This document shows, piece by piece, positions 44,709-53,917 of a stretch of DNA of 64,000 nt. The stretch spans positions 1 through 64,000 of the forward strand of contig MIAY01000039.1 in the NCBI GenBank assembly GCA_001829315.1, read 5' to 3'. A program made the translations under genes and the position numbers. The notes below the pieces were generated by a model. That model was not told the DNA's origin. It saw only the letters and a program-made list of their open reading frames with translations, and made no database searches. The stretch is from Spirochaetes bacterium GWE1_32_154. Its GTDB lineage: Bacteria > Spirochaetota > GWE2-31-10. Each line of letters starts with the position of its first letter. Position 1 is the stretch's first letter.

Positions 44709-45797
44709 TTATTTTTTAGAAAAAATTAGTTTTTTTGTTTTATTGAGTATTTTTTTTATTATTCTTAGGATATATCGTATAAAATCAATGCAGTCAGTTT
44801 CTGTTTTTAAATTTTTTTTATCAGATATAAGCAGGTTTTCACCAGAGAAATTTCCTTTTTTCATTCGTGATAGTATCTCTTTAATTGAAAATATATCTAT
44901 AGTATCCGAAACAAACCCTTTGTTTGAAATCTCAGGGTATTGAACTCTTAGTTCATTTTCAATTTCTGTTAAGTTTTTATAGTATTTTTTGTATGCATAT
45001 TCAATTATTTCTTTCGATAATGGATACCCGATTGTTTTTGCTAAACCTTGTTTGTAGAGTTTAAAATTATGAAAATGATAAAAAACTACTTTTGTTTGAT
45101 TTTCTGATGATTTTTCTGTTTGAAAAAGTTCGTCATTAGCTAAAGAATAAATATACGATTGAACATTCCATGGGGCAACACCACCCCCTGTATTCTGCAT
45201 TACATGAACCCCTTTAAATCGAGTCGTCCAATCATCAAGGTATTTCTGATCCCCGAATTTACCGTCTTCCGATTTTGCAAAACACCATTCTATACATCGA
45301 TCACGCCACCATGAAACAACATTTTTTCCTTTTAGATCATTTTTAAAATACATAAATTGAACATTGTAAATTCCGTTAATTTCATACTTTTTATAATTTT
45401 CAGAAAATCTATGTTCAGTAATCATTACTGAACAGTTTTTTTCCTCGTTAAATAATTCTGAGGGGTCAGAAAAAAAATATAAATCAGAGTCGATATACGT
45501 GCATGAGTCAACCTTATAATTATCAAGAACATATTTAATAACCGATGGTGTACATGTCCAGCAATATTCTGCAATAGAACGTGTACTTTTTATGGCAAGT
45601 AATTTTTCGTCTTCAAAATCATGTAAAGAAATAACGGTAACGTATTCCAGATTCATTTTCTGTAATATTTTGAAAGACAAGTCGTCAAAAGCAAATATAT
45701 ATAAGTGAAAATTATTGCAATTTTTTTTTAATGATTGATACGCTGCTAATCCGCGTGAAAAATAGTGGCTGTCAAATAATGTGCAAAATACATGCAT
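44709..45797 (-). CDS. GT-A fold glycosyltransferase (GT8-like)
   Basis: 362 residues. MHVFCTLFDSHYFSRGLAAYQSL and the DxD motif in TYIDSDLYFF (about residue 98) mark a metal-dependent nucleotide-sugar transferase. QNTGGGVAPWNV and VVFYHFHNFKLY form the acceptor/His-containing part. The C-terminus is long and basic (KKILNKTKKLIFSKK), probably membrane-associating. It is in the polysaccharide island. Confidence 0.72.
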   Translation of the reverse strand: MHVFCTLFDSHYFSRGLAAYQSLKKNCNNFHLYIFAFDDLSFKILQKMNLEYVTVISLHDFEDEKLLAIKSTRSIAEYCWTCTPSVIKYVLDNYKVDSCTYIDSDLYFFSDPSELFNEEKNCSVMITEHRFSENYKKYEINGIYNVQFMYFKNDLKGKNVVSWWRDRCIEWCFAKSEDGKFGDQKYLDDWTTRFKGVHVMQNTGGGVAPWNVQSYIYSLANDELFQTEKSSENQTKVVFYHFHNFKLYKQGLAKTIGYPLSKEIIEYAYKKYYKNLTEIENELRVQYPEISNKGFVSDTIDIFSIKEILSRMKKGNFSGENLLISDKKNLKTETDCIDFIRYILRIIKKILNKTKKLIFSKK

Positions 45798-45900
45798 TTT
45801 ACTATTTCCTTAATGTGTTTCTTGTTTATTACTGTTTTTTACATCTATAATTATTCAATGTCAATAAAACTTTTTTGAAAGTTATTTGGAACAACAATGA

Positions 45901-45930
45901 TTGACTTTTATATGGTTTTTATGATATTTT
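45901..45930 (+). promoter_or_regulatory. Putative promoter for the TIGR04325 gene
   Basis: TTGACT (45901-45906), 18-nt spacer, TATTTT (45925-45930), followed by a T/A-rich leader and ATG 45956. Confidence 0.45.
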
Positions 45931-45955
45931 AAAAAAAATCAGTATAGGATGTATC

Positions 45956-46795
45956 ATGTTTATTAAAAAAATAATTAAACTTTTTGTGCCACCAATTATT
46001 CTTAAAGTAATTCATGATATACGATTTTCTGTAAAAAAAACGGGCTGGTTTGCCGGATTTGACAGTTTTGAAGCAGCAAAAAAAATTTCTACCGGTTATG
46101 ATAGTGATATTATTTTACAAAAGTGCAGTACTTCCTTACAAAAGGTAAAGTCAGGAGAAGTTGTCTATGAAAGGGACTCTTATCTTTTTGATGAAGTTCA
46201 ATATTACTATCCGCTTTTATCATCACTTTTATGGGTTGCTTCTCAAAATAATAATACATTATCAATAATCGATTTTGGCGGTTCATTGGGTAGCAGTTAT
46301 TATCAGAATCGATTTTTTTTATCACATTTAAAAAAGTTAGAATGGAATATTGTTGAGCAGGAACAGTTTGTTACCGAAGGAAAAAAAATATTTGAAGATG
46401 AGATATTGAAGTTTTATTATTCAATTGATGAAGTTCTCGCAGAAAGAAAAGCGGATATGATTATTTTTTCTAGTGTAATTCAATATATTGAAAAACCATT
46501 TGAATTATTAAATAAGGTTATTAATTATAATTTTAAATATATTCTTTTTGATATGACTGGGGTTATTAAAGGGGAGAATGATATTGTAACCAGACAGATT
46601 GTTCCGGAATATATTTATAAGGCAGATTATCCTTGCTGGTTTTTTAGTGAATCAAAATTTATTAACTTTTTTTCATCACATTATGATTTGATTTTCAATT
46701 TTTTCGGATATTTTAATAATAGAATTGAAATACATAATTCAAAAACTATAGCTCAATATAAAGGGTTTTTATTCAGGTTAAAACAAGAGAATTGA
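45956..46795 (+). CDS. TIGR04325-family methyltransferase
   Basis: 279 residues. GWFAGFDSFEAAKKISTGYDSD, IIDFGGSLGSSYYQNR (SAM site) and IIFSSVIQYIEKPFELLNKV are characteristic of this family, always found in surface-polysaccharide loci, where it presumably methylates a sugar. The N-terminal helix is basic (MFIKKIIKLFVPPIILK). It starts the plus-strand group 45956-48757. Confidence 0.82.
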   Translation: MFIKKIIKLFVPPIILKVIHDIRFSVKKTGWFAGFDSFEAAKKISTGYDSDIILQKCSTSLQKVKSGEVVYERDSYLFDEVQYYYPLLSSLLWVASQNNNTLSIIDFGGSLGSSYYQNRFFLSHLKKLEWNIVEQEQFVTEGKKIFEDEILKFYYSIDEVLAERKADMIIFSSVIQYIEKPFELLNKVINYNFKYILFDMTGVIKGENDIVTRQIVPEYIYKADYPCWFFSESKFINFFSSHYDLIFNFFGYFNNRIEIHNSKTIAQYKGFLFRLKQEN

Positions 46796-46827
46796 TTACA
46801 TAAATACAATAAAATAGAAAAATAAAG

Positions 46828-46856
46828 TTGACATTTTTGTTATTAAAAACTATTGT
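46828..46856 (+). promoter_or_regulatory. Putative promoter for the GT-A gene
   Basis: TTGACA (46828-46833), 17-nt spacer, TATTGT (46851-46856). Confidence 0.5.
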
Positions 46857-46896
46857 ATATAAGTTTATTTGACTACTTGCTAAGGGGCAAATGTAA

Positions 46897-47775
46897 TTGT
46901 TTACTATTATAACTATTCCAAAAGCTTTTCAAAATTCTCATATTTCAATTATTCAAAGAAATGCAATTAAAAGTTGGACTAAAATTATTCCAAGACCTGA
47001 AATTATTTTATTTGGTGATGATTACGGGGTTGATACGATAGCTGCTGAGTTTGGTGTCAGGCATATTAAAGAAGTGTCTAAAACACAATTAGGAACTCCT
47101 TTGTTGAGTTCTGTTTTTGATATTGCAGGAAGAGAAGCTTCAAATGATATTATTTGTTATGTAAATGCTGATATTCTTTTTTTTCCTGATATTGTGCAGT
47201 CAATACAATCAGTACCATTTGATGAATTTCTTATTCTTGGTCAACGATGGGATTATGATCAGTTTTCATTAATTGATTTTGATGCTAATTTTAGTTATAA
47301 TGAATATTTTAATTCTGTTAAGAAGAATGGTTCTTTACATCCTCCTGCAGGAAGTGATTATTTTATTTATAAAAAAAAATCACTACAATCAATACCTGAA
47401 TTTGCTGTAGGAAGAGCAGGGTGGGATAACTGGTTTATTTCATATTTTTATAAAAAGAAAATTGCAATAATTGATGCTAGTAAATCTATTACAGTAATTC
47501 ATCAAAATCATGATTATGCTCATGTAAAAGAAGCGGTTGGTAATAGTTATCGGGGTACAGAGTCAAGTCAGAACTTATCATTTATTTCAAAAAATGAGGA
47601 ACTATTTACAATTATTGATTCTACTTACTGTATTAGGAAAGGTGTCGTAAAAAAAGTTATTGGGATTAAATACCTCTTTCAAAGAATAAAAAGACATAAA
47701 CTTGTTTTTATATTTTTTATGCTTGCAAAGAAAGTTAAAAAAATATTTTTTAAGAAAAAAACGTTAAAATCATAA
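46897..47775 (+). CDS. GT-A-like glycosyltransferase
   Basis: 292 residues. MFTIITIPKAFQNSHISIIQRNAI, LFGDDYGVDTIAAEFGVRHI and the DxD-like VNADILFFPDIV (about residue 90) fit a nucleotide-sugar transferase; GWDNWFISYF and VIHQNHDYAH follow. The start is TTG 46897, 9 nt after AAGGGG; the nearby ATG at 46891 leads straight into a stop. The C-terminal tail is basic. Five bases separate it from the paralogue gene downstream. Confidence 0.7.
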   Translation: MFTIITIPKAFQNSHISIIQRNAIKSWTKIIPRPEIILFGDDYGVDTIAAEFGVRHIKEVSKTQLGTPLLSSVFDIAGREASNDIICYVNADILFFPDIVQSIQSVPFDEFLILGQRWDYDQFSLIDFDANFSYNEYFNSVKKNGSLHPPAGSDYFIYKKKSLQSIPEFAVGRAGWDNWFISYFYKKKIAIIDASKSITVIHQNHDYAHVKEAVGNSYRGTESSQNLSFISKNEELFTIIDSTYCIRKGVVKKVIGIKYLFQRIKRHKLVFIFFMLAKKVKKIFFKKKTLKS

Positions 47776-47779
47776 CGGT

Positions 47780-48757
47780 ATGCAATTAAAAATGACAATA
47801 ATTTCAAAAATTATTTATGCATTTTCAAAAATTTGTTCAAAGACAATGAAATTTCATCGTAATTATAAAAAATATAAACAGGATCCGTATTTTCAGGCTC
47901 AATATAGAAATAATACTGCGGGAGCACTTTTATATAATGGTCTTATCAATTCAGCTCCTTTTATCGCAGCACGACTTGGTGCATATGAGATTAATTGTCT
48001 AAAAGAATTTATTGTAAGTTCACAAATTGCATCAATAATTAAAATGCCTGATGATAAAGTAACCTTTTCTAAGAAACTTAAAGACGCTATGGAAAACAAC
48101 ACCGGTTTTTTTCCTCCAACAGATATTAATTTAGTTCAATTTTCAAAGTTACTTTTAAGTGATATCACTTCTGTCGATGTACTTGGTTCGTTTATGTGGG
48201 AAGAAACATTATTAAAAAAAGAATTACAAAATGCAAAAAAAATTCCTTTATATGATATTGAGCCTTTTAAACATGATACCCCCTGGACTGTAGCGTTGGC
48301 AGGTAAGAAAGTTCTTGTTATACATCCATTTGAAGATACTATTCGTTATCAATATGAAAAACGTAATTTATGGCTTAAAAATAGAGACTTTTGTCCTGAT
48401 TTTGAATTAATTACGTTAAAAGCGGTGCAGTCGGTTGCCGGATGCAGAACTGAGTTTGCTTCATGGTTTGATGCTCTTCATTTTATGGAAAATAAAATTA
48501 ATGCAATAGATTTTGATATTGCAATTATTGGATGCGGTGCATATGGTTTACCTCTTGCTGCTCATATAAAAAGACTCGGTAAAAAAGCAATTCATATGGG
48601 TGGGGCAACTCAATTACTTTTTGGAATTCTTGGGAAACGGTGGGAAGATAATAATTCATTTTTAAAAGAAAATATATTTAATGAATATTGGATCAGGCCT
48701 CTTGATTCAGATAAACCATCCGGGTTTCAGAAAGTTGAGGGCGGTTGTTACTGGTAG
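47780..48757 (+). CDS. Putative GT-D-like glycosyltransferase, paralogue 2 (ends GCYW)
   Basis: 325 residues, paralogous to 40414-41427 (shared motifs are listed there). RLGAYE near residue 64 may be the acidic donor-binding site of the GT-D fold; the segment HMGGATQLLFGILGKRWED and the terminal Cys-Tyr-Trp are the most conserved parts. It lacks a good ribosome site at ATG 47780 and may be translated by coupling to the preceding gene. ATG 47792 (MTIISK) is an alternative start. Confidence 0.6.
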   Translation: MQLKMTIISKIIYAFSKICSKTMKFHRNYKKYKQDPYFQAQYRNNTAGALLYNGLINSAPFIAARLGAYEINCLKEFIVSSQIASIIKMPDDKVTFSKKLKDAMENNTGFFPPTDINLVQFSKLLLSDITSVDVLGSFMWEETLLKKELQNAKKIPLYDIEPFKHDTPWTVALAGKKVLVIHPFEDTIRYQYEKRNLWLKNRDFCPDFELITLKAVQSVAGCRTEFASWFDALHFMENKINAIDFDIAIIGCGAYGLPLAAHIKRLGKKAIHMGGATQLLFGILGKRWEDNNSFLKENIFNEYWIRPLDSDKPSGFQKVEGGCYW

Positions 48758-48806
48758 AGCCTTTTGCAAAAATACTCTTTTTATCTCGATTTTTTGCACG
48801 AGTCCC
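48757..48806 (+). repeat. Dispersed palindromic repeat, short form, eroded (copy 6)
   Basis: GAGCCTTTTGCAA to TTTTTGCACGAGTCCC. Its first base is the last base of the preceding stop codon, so the gene's 3' boundary and the repeat boundary coincide. Confidence 0.75.
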
Positions 48807-48865
48807 GGTAATTATTATATTGCTTATTTTAGAATAATATATATAATACTCCAAGTGGAGTTCAT

Positions 48866-51370
48866 ATGCAATTAGTAAACGAAAATCTCAACGTTTTCGA
48901 TTTACTCAACGATTATTTAGTTGTAGTAAATGATGAAAATCATATAGTATTTGTTAATTCATATTTTACCTGGAAAACCGGTTATAACAATTCAGAACTG
49001 CTACATAAATCCTTAGAAGGCATATTTGATGAGTGTTTTTTTAACAAACATACACTTATATCTTCAGAAGAAAGCATTTTTCATTCAATAATCAGTAAAA
49101 AAAATAAGCGATTATCAGTGAAAACAAGAATATCAAAGGTCACTTATTGTGGCAGCATAGCGTATCTTTATCATTCACAGGATGATTGTTATGAGACAAA
49201 TAAATTTAAAGCAATTGTTGATGCTATCCCTTATATGGTTTGGAATAAAGATGTAAGCGGTGTTTATCAAGCGGTAAATAAAGCCTTTGCCGATGCGTGT
49301 AATGCAGATGATACAGCTTCAGTTGCCGGAAAAAAAGACAGTGATTTATGGCAATCTGATTTAGCAGCAAAATATGTATCTGAAGACAATTTTGTTCTTA
49401 CAAATTATGTATCAAAGAATGTTGAAGAAAAATTATTATCAAATAATAAGGAATCGTGGGTTACTACATATAAAACCCCGGTTTTTGATGGTGCAAAAAG
49501 AATTCTTGGAACCGTTGGAATTGCTATTGATATTACTGACAAGAAGAAAGAAGAGGAACGGTTAAAAAGGACGGAAATATTATACCACAATGTCATTAAT
49601 ATACAGGATGATTTAATTTTTCGTTTTAACCCTGATTTAGAGATTACATTTTATAATAGGGCATTTGAAGACTATTATTGTGATCAATTATCTAAAGCGC
49701 ATGCTATTACTTTATTCGGTTTGTTAACAGCAAGTGAAATACCAATTATTCAGGAATACTTAAATAAAACTCTTCAAAATCGGATAAATCAAAAATTCGA
49801 AAACAAAATAATCAATGAAGATAATGTAACTATGTATCAGGAGTGGAATATTTTCCCGATCTTTGATGAAAAAGAAAAAATAGATGAATTTCAGGTAATA
49901 ATTCGAGATATAACTGAGCGTAAATTGTATGAAAATGAGCTAAAAGCGTCTAAGTTACGTGCAGAGTCAGATGAACGTTCAAAAAGTGAATTTATTGCCA
50001 ATATGAGTCATGAAATCAGAACTCCAATGAATGCAATTATTGGGTTTAGCAAGTTATTAAAAAAACAGATTTTTGATCCGAAATTATCAAAATATATTGA
50101 TGGCATTATTGTTTCAGGTAATTCACTGCTTTCTTTGATTAATGATATTTTAGATTTATCCAAGATTGAAGCCGGTTATATGGTTCTTGAAAAAGATTCA
50201 ACAAATATAACGAAATTTCTTACTGAAATTAGTGATGTTTTTATATTAAAAGCAGATGAAAAAGATATTAACTTTATTCTTGATTTTGATTCATTAAGTT
50301 CTGAATCTTTTATTATTGATGAAATCAGGGTACGGCAGATTCTTTTTAATATTCTCGGAAATTCATTTAAATTTACCGATCAGGGTTTTGTAAAATTAAG
50401 TTCGAGGGTAGAAAAAATTGCAGATAACCATTATAATTTGATTTTTCAGATTGAGGATTCCGGTATAGGTATTGATAAGTCAGAACAGGATGTTATTTTT
50501 GAAGCGTTTAAACAGCAATATGGTCAAAGTAATAGAAAATATGGAGGAACGGGGTTAGGGCTAACAATAAGCAGGCGGCTTGTTGAAATAATGAACGGCT
50601 CGATTGATTTAGAAAGTACACCAAATGTTGGTACAAAATTTACTATTACTATTCCGGCAGTTGTGAATAGCAGTTCTTTTGAATGTGTCGGCTCCATTGG
50701 TGCCACCAATGAAATTATATTTACAGGCGGGATAATATTATTAGTTGAAGATGCCCGGACTAACAGGGAATTGATTAAGGGGCTTTTTGATGGTTCTCCG
50801 GTTGATATTATTGAAGCCGCTAATGGCGAAGAGGCATTAGTGTTACTTTCATCAATAAGACCTGATGTGATTTTATTGGATATTTTTATGCCAGTTATGA
50901 ATGGTTTTGATGTTTTTGAAAAGATTAAAGCTGACGTAAATTTTAGTACAATACCACTATTATTATTATCAGGTGCCATTAGTGATAGTAAAATTGAAAA
51001 ATTATTAGAGAATTGTGATGGGATTATTCATAAACCCATAGATAGTGATGCTCTTTTTATCCGGTTGAAAAAATATTTACCTCATGAAATCAAAGAGATT
51101 GAGTTGCAGGAAAAAAAGGAAGTTATTTTTCTAACTGATATTGAAAAGGGAATTTTAAAAGATGCATTATTTGATGTCTGGTTAAAAACCGAAGAGTTGA
51201 TGTCGATTGACGATATTCGAACCTTTACAGATCAATTAATTGCAATTGTTCAGGAAAATAAAATATTGTCATTGACAAATTATGTGAATGATCTCTATGA
51301 TTCAATTAAAGTTTTTAATATTGCAGAAATTAATAATATGTTTAGACAGTTTAAGCATATTATTGAATAA
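48866..51370 (+). CDS. PAS-containing hybrid sensor histidine kinase
   Basis: 834 residues, no membrane segments. Three PAS-like units (about 8-110, 115-230, 245-355) are followed by HisKA with FIANMSHEIRTPMNAIIGFSKLL (phospho-His about residue 378), HATPase motifs NILGNSFKFT, DSGIGI and GGTGLGLTI, a receiver domain (VEDARTNREL, acceptor Asp in VILLDIFMPVMNG), and an extension of about 90 helical residues without a clear HPt His motif. It acts in the cytoplasm in signal relay. The next gene, 22 nt on, is its likely partner. The GTGGAG site is well placed. Confidence 0.9.
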   Translation: MQLVNENLNVFDLLNDYLVVVNDENHIVFVNSYFTWKTGYNNSELLHKSLEGIFDECFFNKHTLISSEESIFHSIISKKNKRLSVKTRISKVTYCGSIAYLYHSQDDCYETNKFKAIVDAIPYMVWNKDVSGVYQAVNKAFADACNADDTASVAGKKDSDLWQSDLAAKYVSEDNFVLTNYVSKNVEEKLLSNNKESWVTTYKTPVFDGAKRILGTVGIAIDITDKKKEEERLKRTEILYHNVINIQDDLIFRFNPDLEITFYNRAFEDYYCDQLSKAHAITLFGLLTASEIPIIQEYLNKTLQNRINQKFENKIINEDNVTMYQEWNIFPIFDEKEKIDEFQVIIRDITERKLYENELKASKLRAESDERSKSEFIANMSHEIRTPMNAIIGFSKLLKKQIFDPKLSKYIDGIIVSGNSLLSLINDILDLSKIEAGYMVLEKDSTNITKFLTEISDVFILKADEKDINFILDFDSLSSESFIIDEIRVRQILFNILGNSFKFTDQGFVKLSSRVEKIADNHYNLIFQIEDSGIGIDKSEQDVIFEAFKQQYGQSNRKYGGTGLGLTISRRLVEIMNGSIDLESTPNVGTKFTITIPAVVNSSSFECVGSIGATNEIIFTGGIILLVEDARTNRELIKGLFDGSPVDIIEAANGEEALVLLSSIRPDVILLDIFMPVMNGFDVFEKIKADVNFSTIPLLLLSGAISDSKIEKLLENCDGIIHKPIDSDALFIRLKKYLPHEIKEIELQEKKEVIFLTDIEKGILKDALFDVWLKTEELMSIDDIRTFTDQLIAIVQENKILSLTNYVNDLYDSIKVFNIAEINNMFRQFKHIIE

Positions 51371-51392
51371 AATTATCAAATGAGGTGAGGGT

Positions 51393-52013
51393 ATGATGCC
51401 AAAAATATTAATTGTTGATGATATCGTTCTTAATATACAGGTTGCAGCAGGTGTTTTGCAGGAGTATAATTATGAAATATTAACGGCAACCGGTGGTGAA
51501 CAAGCAATAAAAATCATTAAAGCAAAAAAACCGGATCTCATTTTATTGGATATAATGATGCCGGATATTGACGGTTTTGATGTTATTAAGTCAATTAAGG
51601 AGTCTTCAGAAACATCTGATATTCCTGTCATTTTTGTTACAGCAAAAAATGATATTGAAACACTGGTTGCCGGGTTTAATGCCGGTGCCGTTGATTATAT
51701 TACGAAACCTTTTAACCCGTTTGAATTGTATGCAAGAGTCAGAGCCCATTTAGAATTAAAAATGGCAAAAACTGAATTAGAGGCTAAAAATAAGGAATTG
51801 CAACAAGCTTTAAATGATATTAAAACACTGGAAGGGTTAATTCCGATATGTGCAAATTGTAAGAAGATTAAAGATGATGATGGTTATTGGCATAGTGTTG
51901 AAGAATATATGACTGAACATAGTGACGTTAAATTTACTCACGGATTATGTAATGATTGTATTAAAAAATTATACCCGGAGTTTGCTGAGGAGATTTTAAG
52001 CGAGTTAAAATAA
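51393..52013 (+). CDS. Response regulator with C-terminal Cys-rich module
   Basis: 206 residues. A receiver domain (ILIVDD, acceptor Asp in LILLDIMMPDIDGFDV, switch Thr in FVTAK, KPF) is followed by a coiled coil (about 122-148) and a C-terminal module, IPICANCKKIKDDDGYWHSVEEYM then FTHGLCNDCIKKLYPE, whose two Cys pairs could bind a metal. This tail is seen on many bacterial regulators and kinases; its function is unknown. It has no DNA-binding output domain. It is paired with the hybrid kinase. Confidence 0.88.
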   Translation: MMPKILIVDDIVLNIQVAAGVLQEYNYEILTATGGEQAIKIIKAKKPDLILLDIMMPDIDGFDVIKSIKESSETSDIPVIFVTAKNDIETLVAGFNAGAVDYITKPFNPFELYARVRAHLELKMAKTELEAKNKELQQALNDIKTLEGLIPICANCKKIKDDDGYWHSVEEYMTEHSDVKFTHGLCNDCIKKLYPEFAEEILSELK

Positions 52014-52017
52014 ACAC

Positions 52018-52059
52018 AATGAGACTCTTGCAAAAAAATATAGTTGCAAGAGTCTCATT
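52018..52059. terminator. Repeat-derived perfect hairpin acting as bidirectional terminator
   Basis: AATGAGACTCTTGCAA (52018-52033) and TTGCAAGAGTCTCATT (52044-52059) form a perfect 16-bp stem with a 10-nt loop, between convergent genes. The arms carry the CTCTTGCAA/TTGCAAGAG signature of the dispersed repeat family but the core is shortened. Confidence 0.8.
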
Positions 52060-52065
52060 GCTTTG

Positions 52066-53736
52066 TTATTTTGTACTTATAGCTTCATCATCAAAATTGA
52101 TTGTTAATATTTGTTGTAACCCGTCACCCATTTTTTCAAACTCTTTAATTATTTCAAGGAAAATCAGACCTGTTGAAATTGAATCTTTACCCGATTTTTT
52201 CTTTAAAATATTAATGGTATTTTTCTTTAGTCGCCAATATTGTTTATCAATATCTTCTTCGGCCAGAACTCCCATTGAAAATGTTTCCTTTGATGAATAC
52301 GCTTCCGGTTCTCCGACATATCTGAACAGTAAATTAATTTTATATAAGAGTTTTTGAAGATCATCTTTATTTTTAATAAAAGGTGAAAATGTTGTTAAAT
52401 CAGCTTTGATTACCTTTGATGATATTTTATCACAGGAATTTGATATGTTTTCAATAATTCTTATTTTAAAAAGCAGTTTATTGATGTCCCCGGCTGTGTC
52501 TGCGGAAATATTACTTTCCATCATTTTATTAAGAAACTTAACAATGGTGTTAGACTGTTCTTTTTGTTCTTCTTTTAATTCTTTAATCTTTCCGGACTGT
52601 TTTATGATGTCTTTATCAAAAGATACAATATTATCAGTATGAACAAAAATCTTTTCAGAGATTTTAAGAAGTTTATTATTTATTTCTTTTGTTGCTTCTA
52701 ATAATGCCAGCTCGGGGGTTGAAATAAAACCTTTATCCATATTAAGAAGTGAGTATTTAATAACTTCTTTCTTTTTTGAATACATAAGGATTTTTTCAAA
52801 TTGAGGAATAAACCATATAAGTATAAATGAATTAGTAACATTAAAAAGTGTATGGAAAACTGCAAGTGAAACACCCGGAATATTGCCACCCCATTGTGAA
52901 CATAGTGATGTTGTAAAATTAAAAACCGGTGGAATTATCATCCAGGTAACACCGATAATATTAAACATACAATGTGCCAATGCTGCTTTTTTAGCCATTT
53001 TATTTCCGGCCAAACTTGCCAGTATTGCCGTAACGGTAGTTCCTATATTTTCACCGAGAACAATTGCTGCTGCATGATAGAAGTCAATATAACCCTGACT
53101 TGCTAAGGTTATGGTAAATGCCATCATAACAGAAGATGATTGAACAACTATGGTAAAGATAGTACCGATAAGCACAAATATAAAAAGTGACCAGTATGAT
53201 TCTTTAGGAAGCCATGTAAAAAAATCAAATAAAAAATTAGTGCCATCTAAACCACTTGGTTTTGGTACAGCAGTCTTTAACATATTTAAACCGATAAAAA
53301 TAAAACCGAAACCTAAGAGGGCGTGTCCCCAGAAAACAAGTTTTCTTTTTTTCATAAATAATAATATGACACCAAGAATTATTGCAAATAATGCAACAAT
53401 ATTCATATCTGTTTTTAAATTTGTTAAATTGATTATCCATGCCGTAACAGTGGTACCTATATTTGCACCCATTATAACACCGATAGCCTGCACTAAAGTG
53501 AGTAGTCCGGCATTTACAAAACTGACAACCATAACGGTCGTAGCTGATGATGATTGAATAATAGAGGTGACAACAAAACCGGTTAATAAACCGAGAAATC
53601 TGTTGCTTGTCATTGTCGATAACACACCTTTTAAGCGGTCTCCGGCAGCTTTCTCAAGTGAATCACTTAAAAGCATCATCCCGTATATAAATATACCGAG
53701 AGAACCGAATATAAATATTACATTTGATATACCCAT
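52066..53736 (-). CDS. Na+/phosphate cotransporter with PhoU-like tail
   Basis: 556 residues. Two Na_Pi_cotrans repeats carry the QSSS signatures (TSIIQSSSATTVMVV about 60-74 and TIVVQSSSVMMAF about 198-210) with GANIGTTVTAWI and GENIGTTVTAIL. Residues about 340-550 are a helical PhoU-like domain. This is NptA/YjbB-type, moving phosphate across the inner membrane with sodium. It is divergent from pstS, sharing a 181-bp control region. Confidence 0.88.
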   Translation of the reverse strand: MGISNVIFIFGSLGIFIYGMMLLSDSLEKAAGDRLKGVLSTMTSNRFLGLLTGFVVTSIIQSSSATTVMVVSFVNAGLLTLVQAIGVIMGANIGTTVTAWIINLTNLKTDMNIVALFAIILGVILLFMKKRKLVFWGHALLGFGFIFIGLNMLKTAVPKPSGLDGTNFLFDFFTWLPKESYWSLFIFVLIGTIFTIVVQSSSVMMAFTITLASQGYIDFYHAAAIVLGENIGTTVTAILASLAGNKMAKKAALAHCMFNIIGVTWMIIPPVFNFTTSLCSQWGGNIPGVSLAVFHTLFNVTNSFILIWFIPQFEKILMYSKKKEVIKYSLLNMDKGFISTPELALLEATKEINNKLLKISEKIFVHTDNIVSFDKDIIKQSGKIKELKEEQKEQSNTIVKFLNKMMESNISADTAGDINKLLFKIRIIENISNSCDKISSKVIKADLTTFSPFIKNKDDLQKLLYKINLLFRYVGEPEAYSSKETFSMGVLAEEDIDKQYWRLKKNTINILKKKSGKDSISTGLIFLEIIKEFEKMGDGLQQILTINFDDEAISTK

Positions 53737-53827
53737 TTTATTTCCTGAAAATATAGTTTTTTCCGAGTTGTAATAAACTCAGTTTTTTTTACAATATCAT
53801 AATTTCTTTTTAAAAAGAATAGAAAAG

Positions 53828-53866
53828 TTAACGCAATCTTAACAATTAAGTAATATACTATTAACA
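53828..53866 (+). promoter_or_regulatory. Possible phosphate-response box before pstS
   Basis: TTAACG (53828-53833) and TTAACA (53839-53844) are spaced 11 bp apart, with a third TTAACA at 53861-53866; TATACT (53854-53859) could be the -10 box. Direct hexamers of this type at 11-bp spacing are how PhoP boxes look in Gram-positive bacteria. The resemblance is suggestive only. Confidence 0.4.
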
Positions 53867-53917
53867 TTAAATGAATATTTATTACTCAGTTTATTTATTT
53901 AACAGGAGATTTATTGT

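Noticed and set aside
6564-52059. Dispersed repeats as a CRISPR array
   Set aside because: Copies are kilobases apart with genes between, there are no regular spacers, and no cas genes are seen.
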